64,000 nt of DNA from Paenibacillus donghaensis. Lineage in GTDB: Bacteria > Bacillota > Bacilli > Paenibacillales > Paenibacillaceae. This document shows positions 15,158-24,837 of the stretch, one piece after another. A program made the translations under genes and the position numbers. The notes under the pieces were generated by a model, which did not search any database, was not told the origin of the DNA, and saw nothing but the letters and a program-made list of their open reading frames with translations. Within the stretch, counting starts at the first letter, position 1, and each line of letters opens with the position of its first letter. Location: contig NZ_CP021780.1 in assembly GCF_002192415.1 (NCBI RefSeq), positions 3,224,001 through 3,288,000 of the forward strand, given 5' to 3'.

Positions 15158-16660
15158 TTAGTTATTAATAAAATCAAAATCAATCGCATGAAAAATCATT
15201 TTTCCCTCTGGAGTCATTTCGATGTAGGCTTTATCGTTACCGAATTTGCCTCCTCCACCTGTTGCGATAGCATTAATATCTTTGGCTGAGATATTAACAT
15301 AGCCCTTTTCTGAATTGACTACGATCCCTTCATCACGTAAATCAACACTTCTCTCAAACCCATAATTACTACTATCATACTCTATCTTCATACCACCGTT
15401 TTGTTTAGCAATTCTACCTTTTCCACTTCTTGGAGTTGAACCATCACCAATTCCTAAATCAATATATGGATTAGCCCCGTCTCCTTCTCCATCAAATCCC
15501 ATTTCCATTTTAACCTTTTTATTATCTTTATCAGCTACATATTTATATACAGGCCATGGTGTTACATCATTCGTCATTAATCCAGTCTCTGACGATTCTA
15601 CCCAATACATCGGCTTCCCGTTTACGCTAATGTGTTCACCTTGTGTAACCCTTCCCGTAACCCACTGAACCGTTTTATCCTTGATTTCAATGAAGTTACT
15701 CCATCCAGCAATTGCAGCTCTAGTCATGGTAGAGACAGACTTGGCTATAATATCTGAGATATAACCTAGTTCAGCACTAACCATATTTGCACTAATTAGT
15801 TTAGCATCTACAGCACCAGCACCTACAATGTCCCAGCGGTTAAGATATAGTTTTCTTTCATCAGCGTCCAACAATAATACATCCTCACTTGAATCGCCAA
15901 ATGGATCAGTTGTAATCTTAAGTCGTTTCCCGACTAAATCATTTGCGCGGAGTGTACCATATGTATCTACATAGAATACTGGTTCTCCATGACTTGTAAT
16001 TTTTATCCCATCAGTTGCATTAAGATGTCCATGAAGCTTTTCATCATAATAGTTAATTATTTTGGTATCTTTAATTTTTTCTTTTTGATACTCAATTTTA
16101 TCTTTTGTTAATTTATAGTATTCATGCCAACCTCCCACTTGTTCACAGGCTACACTTTCATAGGCAAGGTGAACCGTTAGGTAATTACTTAGGTTAAAAT
16201 GAGAGTTAATGTAATCCGTAAATGGCCCCAAACATATTGTTTGCTCATGTATTCTTCCTTTTATCGGTACAATTTTAAAGTTTTCTGTTGAAGAAATATT
16301 GTAAATAATACCCTTCCCATCTTCAAAGGTGGCAATCAACAATTCAATTAATCTATTTTTTTCGTTATAGGTTTCATATTGTTTTGGATACTCTTTCTTA
16401 AATCTTTCCTCTTCATCTATTGCAATAGTCCGCAGATTATCAATAGTTTGTTTTTCTGTCTCAAGAGATTTAAAATGATTGACGATGCCCGATACAACCC
16501 ATTGGCTTCCTGATTGGAAAATCACCTTATTACCGACTTGTTCTATTTTTTTCGCTTCATCGTCCATAGCTAAGTATTGACCGTTTTTATAAGCACAACC
16601 ACGAGAGTCAGCAGAAATTTCGATAAAATCTCGATAAAGCTTTGCTACACATTGGCTCAT
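15158..16660 (-). CDS. Tail-tip-like protein with Ntn-hydrolase-like N-terminus
   Basis: 500 residues. The first 160 read like a proteasome-type Ntn-hydrolase domain (KLYRDFIEISADSRG, then KKIEQVGNKVIFQSGSQWVV). The centre and C-terminus read like prophage minor tail proteins: ADDLVG-type segments, VDAKLISANMVSAELGYISDII, and a terminal segment KAYIEMTPEGKMIFHAI. It would sit at the distal end of the tail or act as a baseplate or fibre protein. It is the only candidate for the whole tail-tip region between the tape measure gene and the end of the late block. Confidence 0.6.
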   Translation of the reverse strand: MSQCVAKLYRDFIEISADSRGCAYKNGQYLAMDDEAKKIEQVGNKVIFQSGSQWVVSGIVNHFKSLETEKQTIDNLRTIAIDEEERFKKEYPKQYETYNEKNRLIELLIATFEDGKGIIYNISSTENFKIVPIKGRIHEQTICLGPFTDYINSHFNLSNYLTVHLAYESVACEQVGGWHEYYKLTKDKIEYQKEKIKDTKIINYYDEKLHGHLNATDGIKITSHGEPVFYVDTYGTLRANDLVGKRLKITTDPFGDSSEDVLLLDADERKLYLNRWDIVGAGAVDAKLISANMVSAELGYISDIIAKSVSTMTRAAIAGWSNFIEIKDKTVQWVTGRVTQGEHISVNGKPMYWVESSETGLMTNDVTPWPVYKYVADKDNKKVKMEMGFDGEGDGANPYIDLGIGDGSTPRSGKGRIAKQNGGMKIEYDSSNYGFERSVDLRDEGIVVNSEKGYVNISAKDINAIATGGGGKFGNDKAYIEMTPEGKMIFHAIDFDFINN

Positions 16661-16903
16661 TTATTCATCTCCTCTAATTGGATCAATTATGAACTCAACA
16701 GAAGCAATATCTTTTAGTTTGTAGATACAATCTCTTTTCTGAGTATCTTGGAATACAATATAATCGTCTTTCTGATATCCTTTTACAAATCTAGATAGCA
16801 CAGCTGGGATACTATGCGCTGGTACAGCCTTCAATAATTCCTCTAGACCTTTAAACTCTACTACTGATGAATCTTTAAATTTAAATAAGGTTGCAATTTT
16901 CAT
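16661..16903 (-). CDS. Small phage late protein
   Basis: 80 residues, ending one base before the start of the tail-tip-like gene; its end carries that gene's ribosome site (GGAGATGAA). Mixed strand/helix composition, no motif recognised. Confidence 0.6.
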   Translation of the reverse strand: MKIATLFKFKDSSVVEFKGLEELLKAVPAHSIPAVLSRFVKGYQKDDYIVFQDTQKRDCIYKLKDIASVEFIIDPIRGDE

Positions 16904-16924
16904 TCTCTACACTCGTTTCTTTTT

Positions 16925-16950
16925 TATATATTTATTTTTAGTTTATAAAC
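16925..16950 (-). promoter_or_regulatory. Dispersed phage element, copy 10
   Basis: Minus-strand AACTAAAAATAAATATATA upstream of the gene starting at 16903. Confidence 0.5.
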
Positions 16951-16984
16951 TATTCTCTACATCTTACCCACCTATTTCCCGCTC

Positions 16985-17101
16985 CTAATACCCCCTCAAC
17001 TCCAACTCAGCAACAAACTCGCTATACGCATCCACCTCATAATCAGGTGTAAAGAACTCATATTCACCCATTTCTTCTGTAATATCAGGTAGATTCCTCA
17101 T
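16985..17101 (-). CDS. Very small acidic phage protein
   Basis: 38 codons from an ATG at 17101 behind GGTGGTGAG. The sequence (MRNLPDITEEMGEYEFFT...) is acidic and ends at a TAG. The start overlaps the end of the upstream short frame. Unknown function. Confidence 0.5.
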   Translation of the reverse strand: MRNLPDITEEMGEYEFFTPDYEVDAYSEFVAELELRGY

Positions 17102-17229
17102 TTCCACTCACCACCTTCATTAATTATAACTATATTTACTTTATTAATTCTTGCTGCCGATATTTGTGCCCATTCTCCCTTCAATTGCTTGCTACTACAA
17201 GCTTTTTTCTTAGTTTTCTCATTTCTCAT
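17098..17229 (-). CDS. Possible very small basic phage protein
   Basis: 43 codons from an ATG at 17229 with no good ribosome site, downstream of a good sigma-A-type promoter. The product is Lys-rich (NEKTKKKACSSKQLK). It overlaps the following small gene by four bases. Weakly supported. Confidence 0.35.
   Translation of the reverse strand: MRNEKTKKKACSSKQLKGEWAQISAARINKVNIVIINEGGEWK
17130..17149 (-). promoter_or_regulatory. Dispersed phage element, copy 11
   Basis: Minus-strand AATTAATAAAGTAAATATA, inside the end of the frame at 17098 and about 30 bases before the gene at 17101. Confidence 0.5.
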
Positions 17230-17257
17230 TATGTTGTTTGCTCTTGCTGATAAGATA

Positions 17258-17313
17258 ATATTACCACACATATTATACATGTCAACACTTTTATATATGT
17301 TCACTTTATAAAG
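17258..17313 (-). promoter_or_regulatory. Sigma-A promoter next to dispersed element, copy 12
   Basis: Minus strand: element TTTATAAAGTGAACATATA (17292-17313 region), then TTGACA (17280-17285), 16 bases, TAATAT (17258-17263). The AAGTGTTGACA junction matches the promoter at 12.6 kb. It would serve the small genes downstream of the tape measure gene. Confidence 0.7.
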
Positions 17314-17315
17314 TT

Positions 17316-17566
17316 GCTTTTAAAGCATCCGCTTCGACCATATCTTGCAACAATAAGTGTTAGTAGATTCTTGTATCTCTATATTTGATCAACACTTATA
17401 CCCATTGTTGTGGCTAGATCCGATTGCGTTTTTTGCTCAACCGCATTATGCGGTTAAACACATTTATTTGTGTCTGATTATTTCCATCACCAGTACTTCC
17501 TTACTCCATATCTCATAGCATGAAACCCTCCATATTAAAGAGGGCTGTTCAAATAACCAGCCCCAA
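17316..17566 (-). other. Hairpin-dense gap downstream of the tape measure gene, with terminator
   Basis: On the minus strand GGGCTG/CAGCCC (17542-17563) followed by TCTTTAAT is a likely terminator for the tape measure transcript. Beyond it lie ACACA/TGTGT (17458-17473), AACCGCAT/ATGCGGTT around one base (17439-17455), a long stem ATAAGTGTT/AACACTTAT extended by CAACA/TTGTTG (17348-17410) and GCTTT/AAAGC (17316-17326). No gene is seen in this gap. Confidence 0.5.
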
Positions 17567-17571
17567 TGTTT

Positions 17572-20500
17572 TTACCATCCTTGTTTTGTTTTTTTATTCC
17601 ATAATTCTTCAATACTATCGGTAACGATCTTAGCTCCCTTTTTGTCTCCCGTAATATTATCGATATTAAGATCGAATTTATAATGATTTACAACAGGGGC
17701 TGCATCTGATTTTTTATTCGACATTACAGAAGAAACCTGCGATAGATTATTCTTTAAATTACTCAACACATTATTAGCAATCATCCCAAAGAAATCTTGT
17801 GGTCGATCAATAACAACTTCACCTTTCTTCAAGATTGCTGGAACTTCAAAATCTTTAAGGCTATTCCACCACCCCTTTGTACTGGTTCCTTCTACTCCAA
17901 CCTCTCCACCAGAATGATATTTAGTTAGATTATAAAGGTAATCATAGCTGCCATCTTGAAAGCCATACTGTTTACGATAAGCTTCATTAATGGTATTTAG
18001 TCTCTTTACTTCAGCTTGTTTATTCTTATAATCAGAAGAATCCTTAATCAGAGTTCTCATTTCAGTTAGCAATTGCTCTGCTTTCTGCTTATTGGAGAGG
18101 TATTCATTCCAAGAAGAATCCCTTTGGTTCTTTGATTCTACGGGTGTTGTATTTTTAGGTTCTTCAACACCAGGAAGACCAGAAGAATTTCCTGAACCAT
18201 CAGAAGTGGGTAAGTTTTTCGCATAGTCCTTATCGAGTTTGATAGAATACTTTAAGTTCTCTGCAATCTTAGCTCCATAAGTACCTGATTTAGCTTCTAA
18301 TTCTTTAAAGAATGCATCATATGCAGCCTGAACAATACTAAGTTCATTTTGAATTTTAACGGTATCATCACTCATGAGATTTTGTTTCATGTCAAAGAAA
18401 TACTGTTCGTCATTCAAAAGCCCATCATAGTATTCGTCATTCTTTTTCTTGGCTTCTTCGATACCTTTGAGAACTAGTTTATTTTTATCATCTTCAAGCT
18501 TTTTCTCTTTATCAACAGCGTTCTTACGATCCTCTAACTGGTCAGATAAACCATCCTTACGAATAGTAATTTCTCTGTCACGTTGGAGTTTAGTGATTTC
18601 TTCTGCTTTGGAATCAATCTCTTTTTGTAGGTCGGCACGTTGCGCTTTGGCTTCAAGGGAATCGTCCAAAAGCTTGCTGCTAAACTTAGCATCCAATTCT
18701 GCCTTTTCTTTTTGTAGTTTTGTTAATTGCTCAGTGTAATCCTCTCCAGCAACTTCTCGATCTAAACTTTTAGACTGAGCATTAATAACAGCCTCAAAAG
18801 CAGACATCTCTTCATCGAGATTATCCATTCTAGCTTCATGTCTGGCGTCTTCTGTTTCTTTTTCTTTATCATATGCGGCATTTTGCAATTTCTGTTGCTC
18901 TTGCAACATCTTTTTATACTTTTCAATAACCTTATCTGCATAATCTTCTCTCAAGGATTTAAGAGAATCGGAATACTTATTCATGCTAAGAGTCAATTCC
19001 TTGACTTGCTTACTGTAACCCTCTCTGTCTGTTGCAGAAAGTTCTTGATTTTTAGATTGTGTCTCATAGTAAGCAATCAGATTCTTTGTTGCCTTAACTT
19101 GATCATTTATAATTCGAATCTGATTCTTCGTTTCTTCGTTGTACTCCTTGGTTCCCTCTTTGAGACCTTTAATCTTAGCTTCTGATAAGTCATATTGGTA
19201 ATTCAAATCATCTAATGTGTCTGTAAGAGGAGTTGCCTTAGATTCAATTAGTGAGGCGTTAAGCTCTTTAATACCAGACGTATAATCCGTAAGATTTAGC
19301 TCATCTAAAATAGTCTTAAAATTCTTTTTACTGACAGCATCAACATTTTGACTATTAATCAATCTGTCTAAAGTTTTTTTCAGAGACTCGCTTTCCGTCT
19401 TCTGTTTCTTTGTTAATTCAATCTGAGTATTAAGTTCTTTGTTATATTCAGGAGAACCCTCAATAGAATTCGACATTCTGTTTTTAGATTGCTCAATCAA
19501 GTTATCCAAGTCAGAGATACGCTGTTTCGATGCATTGATTTCACTGTCAAAGTTCTCGATGAATTTCTGATTCTTCTCTGTTTGGATATCTGAAACATCC
19601 GTCTCCAGTTGTCTGCGAATATCATTATATTCATCCGAATTAACTTTCAATTCCTTCATTGTTGACTGAAGATTCGAGCGCTCTTGTTTCTTTAATGTTT
19701 GAATTTGAGTGTCGATGTTAACTTGCTTGACATTTTCTTGTCGCCACTCTAAGGAATCGGGATCAAGCGTTTCCTGAACCTTTTTAGATGCTTCAATTTG
19801 TAATTGAGCTGCCGCAACTAAGCGTTCGTATTTATATTTAATAGACGCAAGAATTTTAAGATCATTCTCATATTTTTTATCAAGTAGCGCTTTGTTTTCT
19901 GTAACCTTTTCTTCTACTGCATCAGCCATATCTTTGTCAGTTGGCGCGTCCGTCTTAGTGGTTGTTCCACCAACCTTAGATGTTGACACACCAGTTGTTG
20001 ACGGTGTAGTTGATAATTTAGGAATATTGCTTTCAATTGATTTACCGGAAAAACCACCATATGCCTTTAATACTTTAGGAGCATAAGCTTTTGTTTCCTT
20101 AAAGGGAATATTGTTGATCTTTCCATTTTTAATCCACTTGTCTACATTTCCTTCCCCAGCGTTGTAAGCGTACAGTGCGAGTTCAATATCGCCATTATAT
20201 TTCTTAACTAGCCTAGCAAAATGTTTGGTTCCTCCAGCAATATTTTGTTCAGGATCATAACTATTTTTAACTCCTAAACCCTTTGCTGTTCCCGGCATTA
20301 ATTGCATTAACCCTGCCGCACCAGCACTGGAAGTAGAATTGGTGTTGAAACTACTTTCTGTCTTTATAATGGCGGCTATAAGATTGGGGTCAAGATCATG
20401 AATACCAGCATATTTATTAATTAATTCAGAGTATTGCGTATTTGTTGAAGTAGACCCTGTTCCTGAACTAGAAGATGGAGTTGGGGTAGAGGTGGTTTCG

Positions 20501-23500
20501 TCCCCACTAGATGTTTTAACTGTGGTTATAACCTTAGTTGAAACTAATCTCTCAGGATGTTCAATCCCTTGTTTATTCAGTTTGATCTGTTCCTGAATCA
20601 AACGATTCTCTTCTTTAAGGGAGTCACGGTACTTCTGTTCTCCCTCGCTCATTCTAGAGCGACTACTGATTAAATCTTCTTGAGCTTTCTTAACAACTTC
20701 AAGCTTTTTCTGAAGCTCTGTAAGAATTTCAACAGTATCAGTGTATGAGTCAGTTAACTTATCATTTTCTTTCTTGGATTCATTTGCAACTTCATTCAGA
20801 TCAGCAGCAGCCGCTTTAGTGATTCCGTACTTTGCAGAAGCTTCTTCAAGCCATTTCGTAACTTCTTGAATAGCTTGATACTCTCTTATAAGAATCTTCT
20901 CGGCGTTAAGATCGCCATTCGATACTTTTAGTTCAAGCAACTTGAGATTTGCCTGATACTGATCTTTCATTGCTTGTAGTCTTAATCCTGTATTGGTCAG
21001 CAGATCTTGAGTAATTTCATTCTCAGCCTTTGGAATCGCTTTTGCTTCTTCTTTTTTTGCTGCAATAAAATCAAGAAGAGATTCCTTACTGCTATTAACA
21101 TACCCTTTAAAATCATCATAACGTGAATTCATCTTACTAATAGTATCAATAGACAAATGCCCATTTTCTTGCATTTCGCTTTGAGCAGTATTTAATGTTT
21201 TGATTTCATCTTTAGTTGCTTCAATTGATTTGGCAAATTCTTCGACATTTTGAGCATTGAATTCATTATTGAGATTTGTTAAAGCTTCAGATAAAGACAA
21301 TACCTTCTTTTCTGTGTCTTCTGATTCGTCTCCCATGTTGCCCAAACCGTCTGACATTTCGTCTCCGGCAGTACCAAATTGAATTTTCATGAAAACATCA
21401 CGAAGTGTTTTAAGTTGTTCCCCAACACCGCTGATACTCTTTGGTAATTTCTTTTCAAATACCTTATTTACATCATCAATACTTTTAACATTGGGAGTGT
21501 TTAGCAAAGTAAAAAATTCTTGAAGTTGTTTTGTATCAAGCTTAAGACCATTCTCCGCATCTAGTTGTGCTAATGCATCAAATATAGCCCTTGTTGCTGG
21601 TTCAATCTTTTCTCCAGACTTCTCCATACCATCAACAAAGTTTCTGAATTCACCCTTAATACCCTCAGATGCTTTGTTGATATTCTTCTTATATTCATCT
21701 GTTGCAGAAGACATTTTCTTATTGGCTTCTTTTAATGCATCTGCCAAATATTCACCAAGTTTGTTAAGTGCTAAAACGTCACCTGACTTGTTGGGGTCAA
21801 GGCTTTGTTGAGGTGAAAACATGTCACTCCAATATCCTTCTTGATTGGACATTGCCTTTTTACTATCTCTGTTATTTAAAAATTCTTGATATTTATCTTG
21901 TACTTCTTTAGCAGCTTTTACTGCCGTTTCCATATCCTTCTTCTGTTTCTCAATATCAGAACGGACAGAAGACTCTTCACTTCTAAATTCTAGAGACGCA
22001 CTTTCTCTCTTGAGTCTAATTTCCTCTTCTAATAGATTAATTTTAGTCTCAATTAAACCCTGATTCTCTTTATAACCTTCTCCTTCTGCGCCAAGAGAAG
22101 TTAAAGATAGTTCGTACTTGCTTTGTAATTCGCTTTCAATTCTAGACAGTTTGATCTTTTCTTCTGCCGTTAGTATTACTTTTTTTGCCAATGTCTCATA
22201 TTCAGTTGATAATTCCTTCAGTCTGTCGGCAATGGCAATCTGGTCACTTAATGTGGTCAAGGCTTCTGTGGTATCCTGAATTTCCTCTTTGGCTCCACTA
22301 AATTTATTAATTGCCCATTCAGCAGCAAAACCAATAGCAGTTAATACAAGCCCTACACCAGATGCCGCAAGAAGCCCTCTTAATCCTGCCTTAAGTCCAG
22401 CAATAGATATTGTAAGCCCCTTAATACCAGCACTTGCAAGTGTAGTAATTGCAGGAAGACCAGCAATGGCACGGCTAGCATTGATAACACTGATAACTAT
22501 GCTTGTAGATGCTGCTTTAAATGCTGCGCTCATTCCATACGCTGCAAATCCAACACTTCCTAGTACAACAGGCAATAATCCAACTTTATCAACAATCCAA
22601 GTAAATGCATTTGCGAATCCTGTACCAACTTTAATTAATCCTACAAGTGAATCTGTAATTACAGCACTGCCCATTGTTAAAGCCAATTCTTGCCAAGAAG
22701 CTTTCATAATATTGGTTCTAGATTCTAGAGACTGCATATATTTAGCATTTTCACTTACGGCAGATCCTTGACTATGTAATGCCTCTTCTGTTGCTTCAAG
22801 TCCTGTGTTCCAGTTGCTCAAAAGGGCGAGAAATTTGTTCAACTGATTTCGACCAGCCAACGTCACACCAATATTTTGTTGTTGCTCATTACTCAAGGTT
22901 GACCATTTCGATTGCAAATCTGTTAAAATGTCTTGTACTGGTTTGACATCGCCAGACAGTCCACGAATAGATACGCCAACACTCTTTAGAGTATCTTCTG
23001 CCTTATCCATAGTTGTGATGCGACTAAAAATGGTGCGGAGAGAATTCCCCACAACTGAACCTGATTCTCTTGTGGCGCTCATAATCGCTGTTTCGTAACC
23101 AAGCAATGTATCCATTTCAACACCGAATTGTTTAGCTGTAGCTCCAGCCTTTTGCATGCCAATTGCCAATTGTTGAGTTGTAACACTATAATTGTTGTCA
23201 ATCTGATTTAATTTATCGACGATTGTTATACTTCTATCTGCCTCAATATTGAAACTGATCATTGCACTGGTTATGGCATTAACTGCTTCAGTTGGTGTTA
23301 ATTCAGAAATGTTCTGAGCTAATACAGCAACCTTGGTCAAATCCATAGTTTGACTTTCATTGTTGCCCATTCTAGCAAACTCAATCATTGACTCTCCAAC
23401 ATCAGTCATTGAACGACCAAGTTTTTTTGCTAAATCCGATTGCCTAGCAAGCATTCCTTCAAAGTCTGTAAAGCTATCCATTACACGCTTCAATTGCGTC

Positions 23501-24450
23501 ATTTGTTCATCAACTTTGTAGATTAGCGATACTGCTTCCTTTAACCCTCTAAATGGAGCATAGAACAAGGACATGCCGCCAACCCACATTGTAATCTTGC
23601 CAAGTGTTTTGGATATTGTATTCCCGAATGTATTCATGCCAGATGAACTGTTTTTTGCTTCAGAAGAAATTCTTCTCAAATTTACATCCATCTGTTTTAA
23701 TTCTTGACTCAACTTAGGGGTTGCAGTGGTTAATGCCTTAACATCAGACAACCATTTCTCTAACGCCGTCCTACTCGTTGTTGGCATAGACATATTTTTG
23801 AGATTATCAAACTTAATCTGTGCTACTTGTTGGTATAGTTTAAGTTGATGAGCTAATGCTTCTTTTTTCTTATTCTGTAGAGCCAAATCCTTTGCTTCTC
23901 GATCATAGTTTTCGGTTCTCTTACCACCAGTGACATTCCCATCACTATTTTTATTTACAGTTGTATTAAAGTTTTTCGTACCATAAACTTCAGAAGAAGC
24001 TACTCTTCTTAATTCTGAGTTGAGTTGTATAGTTGCCTTTAATTTTTTTCCATAGCCATCAAGAACAGACTGGTCAATTCTAATAGCGGCAGTATGATTT
24101 TTAATCCCCTGAGTTTTTTTATTAATAATCTCTTGGGTCTTGGTAATTACTTCGCCACTCTTTAGTTGTTGCTGAGTCCACTTGTTAATTACTCCAGTTT
24201 CATTTGTAACAATCTTTTCATGCTGTGAGATTACTCTATTATTTTCTTTAAGTGCTTCCCTTACTTTCCCAAACCCATCCACTACAGACTTCAATCCATT
24301 TAGCGCTTTACTATCTATGTTTACTTTAACGTTTGCTTTAATATCTTTAATTTGAGGTTGTAGAATCTTTGAAATCTGACTATTAACCTCACGAATACTT
24401 TTCTTAGTATCCAAGGAAGCACTAATCAATATTTTTAAATTTTGTGACAA
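17572..24450 (-). CDS. Tape measure protein with lytic transglycosylase domain
   Basis: 2292 residues, far the longest gene. N-terminal coiled coils are followed by a TP901-type tape measure core (about residues 300-600, FARMGNNESQTMDLTKVAVLAQ), hydrophobic segments near 600-710 and long coiled coils. At about residues 1340-1460 sits an SLT lytic transglycosylase domain (LIAAIIKTESSFN with catalytic Glu1365, GLMQLMPGTA, ALYAYNAGEG), which would open the cell wall during DNA entry. Tail length scales with this protein, so a tail of more than 300 nm is expected at about 0.15 nm per residue. The start is TTG at 24450 behind GCGGTGA. A terminator lies just upstream (24476-24510). Confidence 0.95.
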   Translation of the reverse strand: MSQNLKILISASLDTKKSIREVNSQISKILQPQIKDIKANVKVNIDSKALNGLKSVVDGFGKVREALKENNRVISQHEKIVTNETGVINKWTQQQLKSGEVITKTQEIINKKTQGIKNHTAAIRIDQSVLDGYGKKLKATIQLNSELRRVASSEVYGTKNFNTTVNKNSDGNVTGGKRTENYDREAKDLALQNKKKEALAHQLKLYQQVAQIKFDNLKNMSMPTTSRTALEKWLSDVKALTTATPKLSQELKQMDVNLRRISSEAKNSSSGMNTFGNTISKTLGKITMWVGGMSLFYAPFRGLKEAVSLIYKVDEQMTQLKRVMDSFTDFEGMLARQSDLAKKLGRSMTDVGESMIEFARMGNNESQTMDLTKVAVLAQNISELTPTEAVNAITSAMISFNIEADRSITIVDKLNQIDNNYSVTTQQLAIGMQKAGATAKQFGVEMDTLLGYETAIMSATRESGSVVGNSLRTIFSRITTMDKAEDTLKSVGVSIRGLSGDVKPVQDILTDLQSKWSTLSNEQQQNIGVTLAGRNQLNKFLALLSNWNTGLEATEEALHSQGSAVSENAKYMQSLESRTNIMKASWQELALTMGSAVITDSLVGLIKVGTGFANAFTWIVDKVGLLPVVLGSVGFAAYGMSAAFKAASTSIVISVINASRAIAGLPAITTLASAGIKGLTISIAGLKAGLRGLLAASGVGLVLTAIGFAAEWAINKFSGAKEEIQDTTEALTTLSDQIAIADRLKELSTEYETLAKKVILTAEEKIKLSRIESELQSKYELSLTSLGAEGEGYKENQGLIETKINLLEEEIRLKRESASLEFRSEESSVRSDIEKQKKDMETAVKAAKEVQDKYQEFLNNRDSKKAMSNQEGYWSDMFSPQQSLDPNKSGDVLALNKLGEYLADALKEANKKMSSATDEYKKNINKASEGIKGEFRNFVDGMEKSGEKIEPATRAIFDALAQLDAENGLKLDTKQLQEFFTLLNTPNVKSIDDVNKVFEKKLPKSISGVGEQLKTLRDVFMKIQFGTAGDEMSDGLGNMGDESEDTEKKVLSLSEALTNLNNEFNAQNVEEFAKSIEATKDEIKTLNTAQSEMQENGHLSIDTISKMNSRYDDFKGYVNSSKESLLDFIAAKKEEAKAIPKAENEITQDLLTNTGLRLQAMKDQYQANLKLLELKVSNGDLNAEKILIREYQAIQEVTKWLEEASAKYGITKAAAADLNEVANESKKENDKLTDSYTDTVEILTELQKKLEVVKKAQEDLISSRSRMSEGEQKYRDSLKEENRLIQEQIKLNKQGIEHPERLVSTKVITTVKTSSGDETTSTPTPSSSSGTGSTSTNTQYSELINKYAGIHDLDPNLIAAIIKTESSFNTNSTSSAGAAGLMQLMPGTAKGLGVKNSYDPEQNIAGGTKHFARLVKKYNGDIELALYAYNAGEGNVDKWIKNGKINNIPFKETKAYAPKVLKAYGGFSGKSIESNIPKLSTTPSTTGVSTSKVGGTTTKTDAPTDKDMADAVEEKVTENKALLDKKYENDLKILASIKYKYERLVAAAQLQIEASKKVQETLDPDSLEWRQENVKQVNIDTQIQTLKKQERSNLQSTMKELKVNSDEYNDIRRQLETDVSDIQTEKNQKFIENFDSEINASKQRISDLDNLIEQSKNRMSNSIEGSPEYNKELNTQIELTKKQKTESESLKKTLDRLINSQNVDAVSKKNFKTILDELNLTDYTSGIKELNASLIESKATPLTDTLDDLNYQYDLSEAKIKGLKEGTKEYNEETKNQIRIINDQVKATKNLIAYYETQSKNQELSATDREGYSKQVKELTLSMNKYSDSLKSLREDYADKVIEKYKKMLQEQQKLQNAAYDKEKETEDARHEARMDNLDEEMSAFEAVINAQSKSLDREVAGEDYTEQLTKLQKEKAELDAKFSSKLLDDSLEAKAQRADLQKEIDSKAEEITKLQRDREITIRKDGLSDQLEDRKNAVDKEKKLEDDKNKLVLKGIEEAKKKNDEYYDGLLNDEQYFFDMKQNLMSDDTVKIQNELSIVQAAYDAFFKELEAKSGTYGAKIAENLKYSIKLDKDYAKNLPTSDGSGNSSGLPGVEEPKNTTPVESKNQRDSSWNEYLSNKQKAEQLLTEMRTLIKDSSDYKNKQAEVKRLNTINEAYRKQYGFQDGSYDYLYNLTKYHSGGEVGVEGTSTKGWWNSLKDFEVPAILKKGEVVIDRPQDFFGMIANNVLSNLKNNLSQVSSVMSNKKSDAAPVVNHYKFDLNIDNITGDKKGAKIVTDSIEELWNKKTKQGW

Positions 24451-24475
24451 ATATATTCACCGCTTTCTTGTTTTG

Positions 24476-24510
24476 TAAAAAAAATAGCAGACTGCAAGAG
24501 TCCGCTATAG
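24476..24510 (-). terminator. Terminator between tail chaperone and tape measure genes
   Basis: Minus-strand ATAGCGGACT and AGTCTGCTAT pair around five bases and are followed by eight T. It lies inside the tail operon, so it may reduce or regulate expression of the downstream tape measure gene. Confidence 0.8.
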
Positions 24511-24532
24511 TGTGTATTATTAAATTTTGGAC

Positions 24533-24820
24533 TTATAGAAAAATCGAATAAGATTCAAAATCAACAAAGTTAGAAAGTTCATTTTTTAATGACTTACCTT
24601 TGCTTGATGTTATTTTGTCCAGTGTATTTATGTATTTGCTATGTAAGGTATTAAAATCTTCTAGATAATACATGTCTCCGTCTTCAAAGCAATCAATAAT
24701 ATTTTTATCTATGTTCATTTCAACAGATAAATCATCGACACTCACACCTAGATGCGAACGAACGAATCCCAGAAACTGTCCCTCTTCAAAGAGACATCTT
24801 TCATTTTCAAAAATATTCAT
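24533..24820 (-). CDS. Probable second tail assembly protein
   Basis: 95 acidic residues in the position where the second tail assembly chaperone is normally found, between the first chaperone and the tape measure gene. It has its own start (AGAGGTGG, ATG at 24820), 17 bases after the previous stop, and I see no slippery heptamer that would fuse it to the upstream gene. The assignment is by position only. Confidence 0.5.
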   Translation of the reverse strand: MNIFENERCLFEEGQFLGFVRSHLGVSVDDLSVEMNIDKNIIDCFEDGDMYYLEDFNTLHSKYINTLDKITSSKGKSLKNELSNFVDFESYSIFL

Positions 24821-24837
24821 TGATCCACCTCTATGTA

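Noticed and set aside
22289..22771. 160-codon plus-strand frame inside the tape measure gene
   Set aside because: Antisense shadow of the hydrophobic part of the tape measure protein, with no ribosome site.
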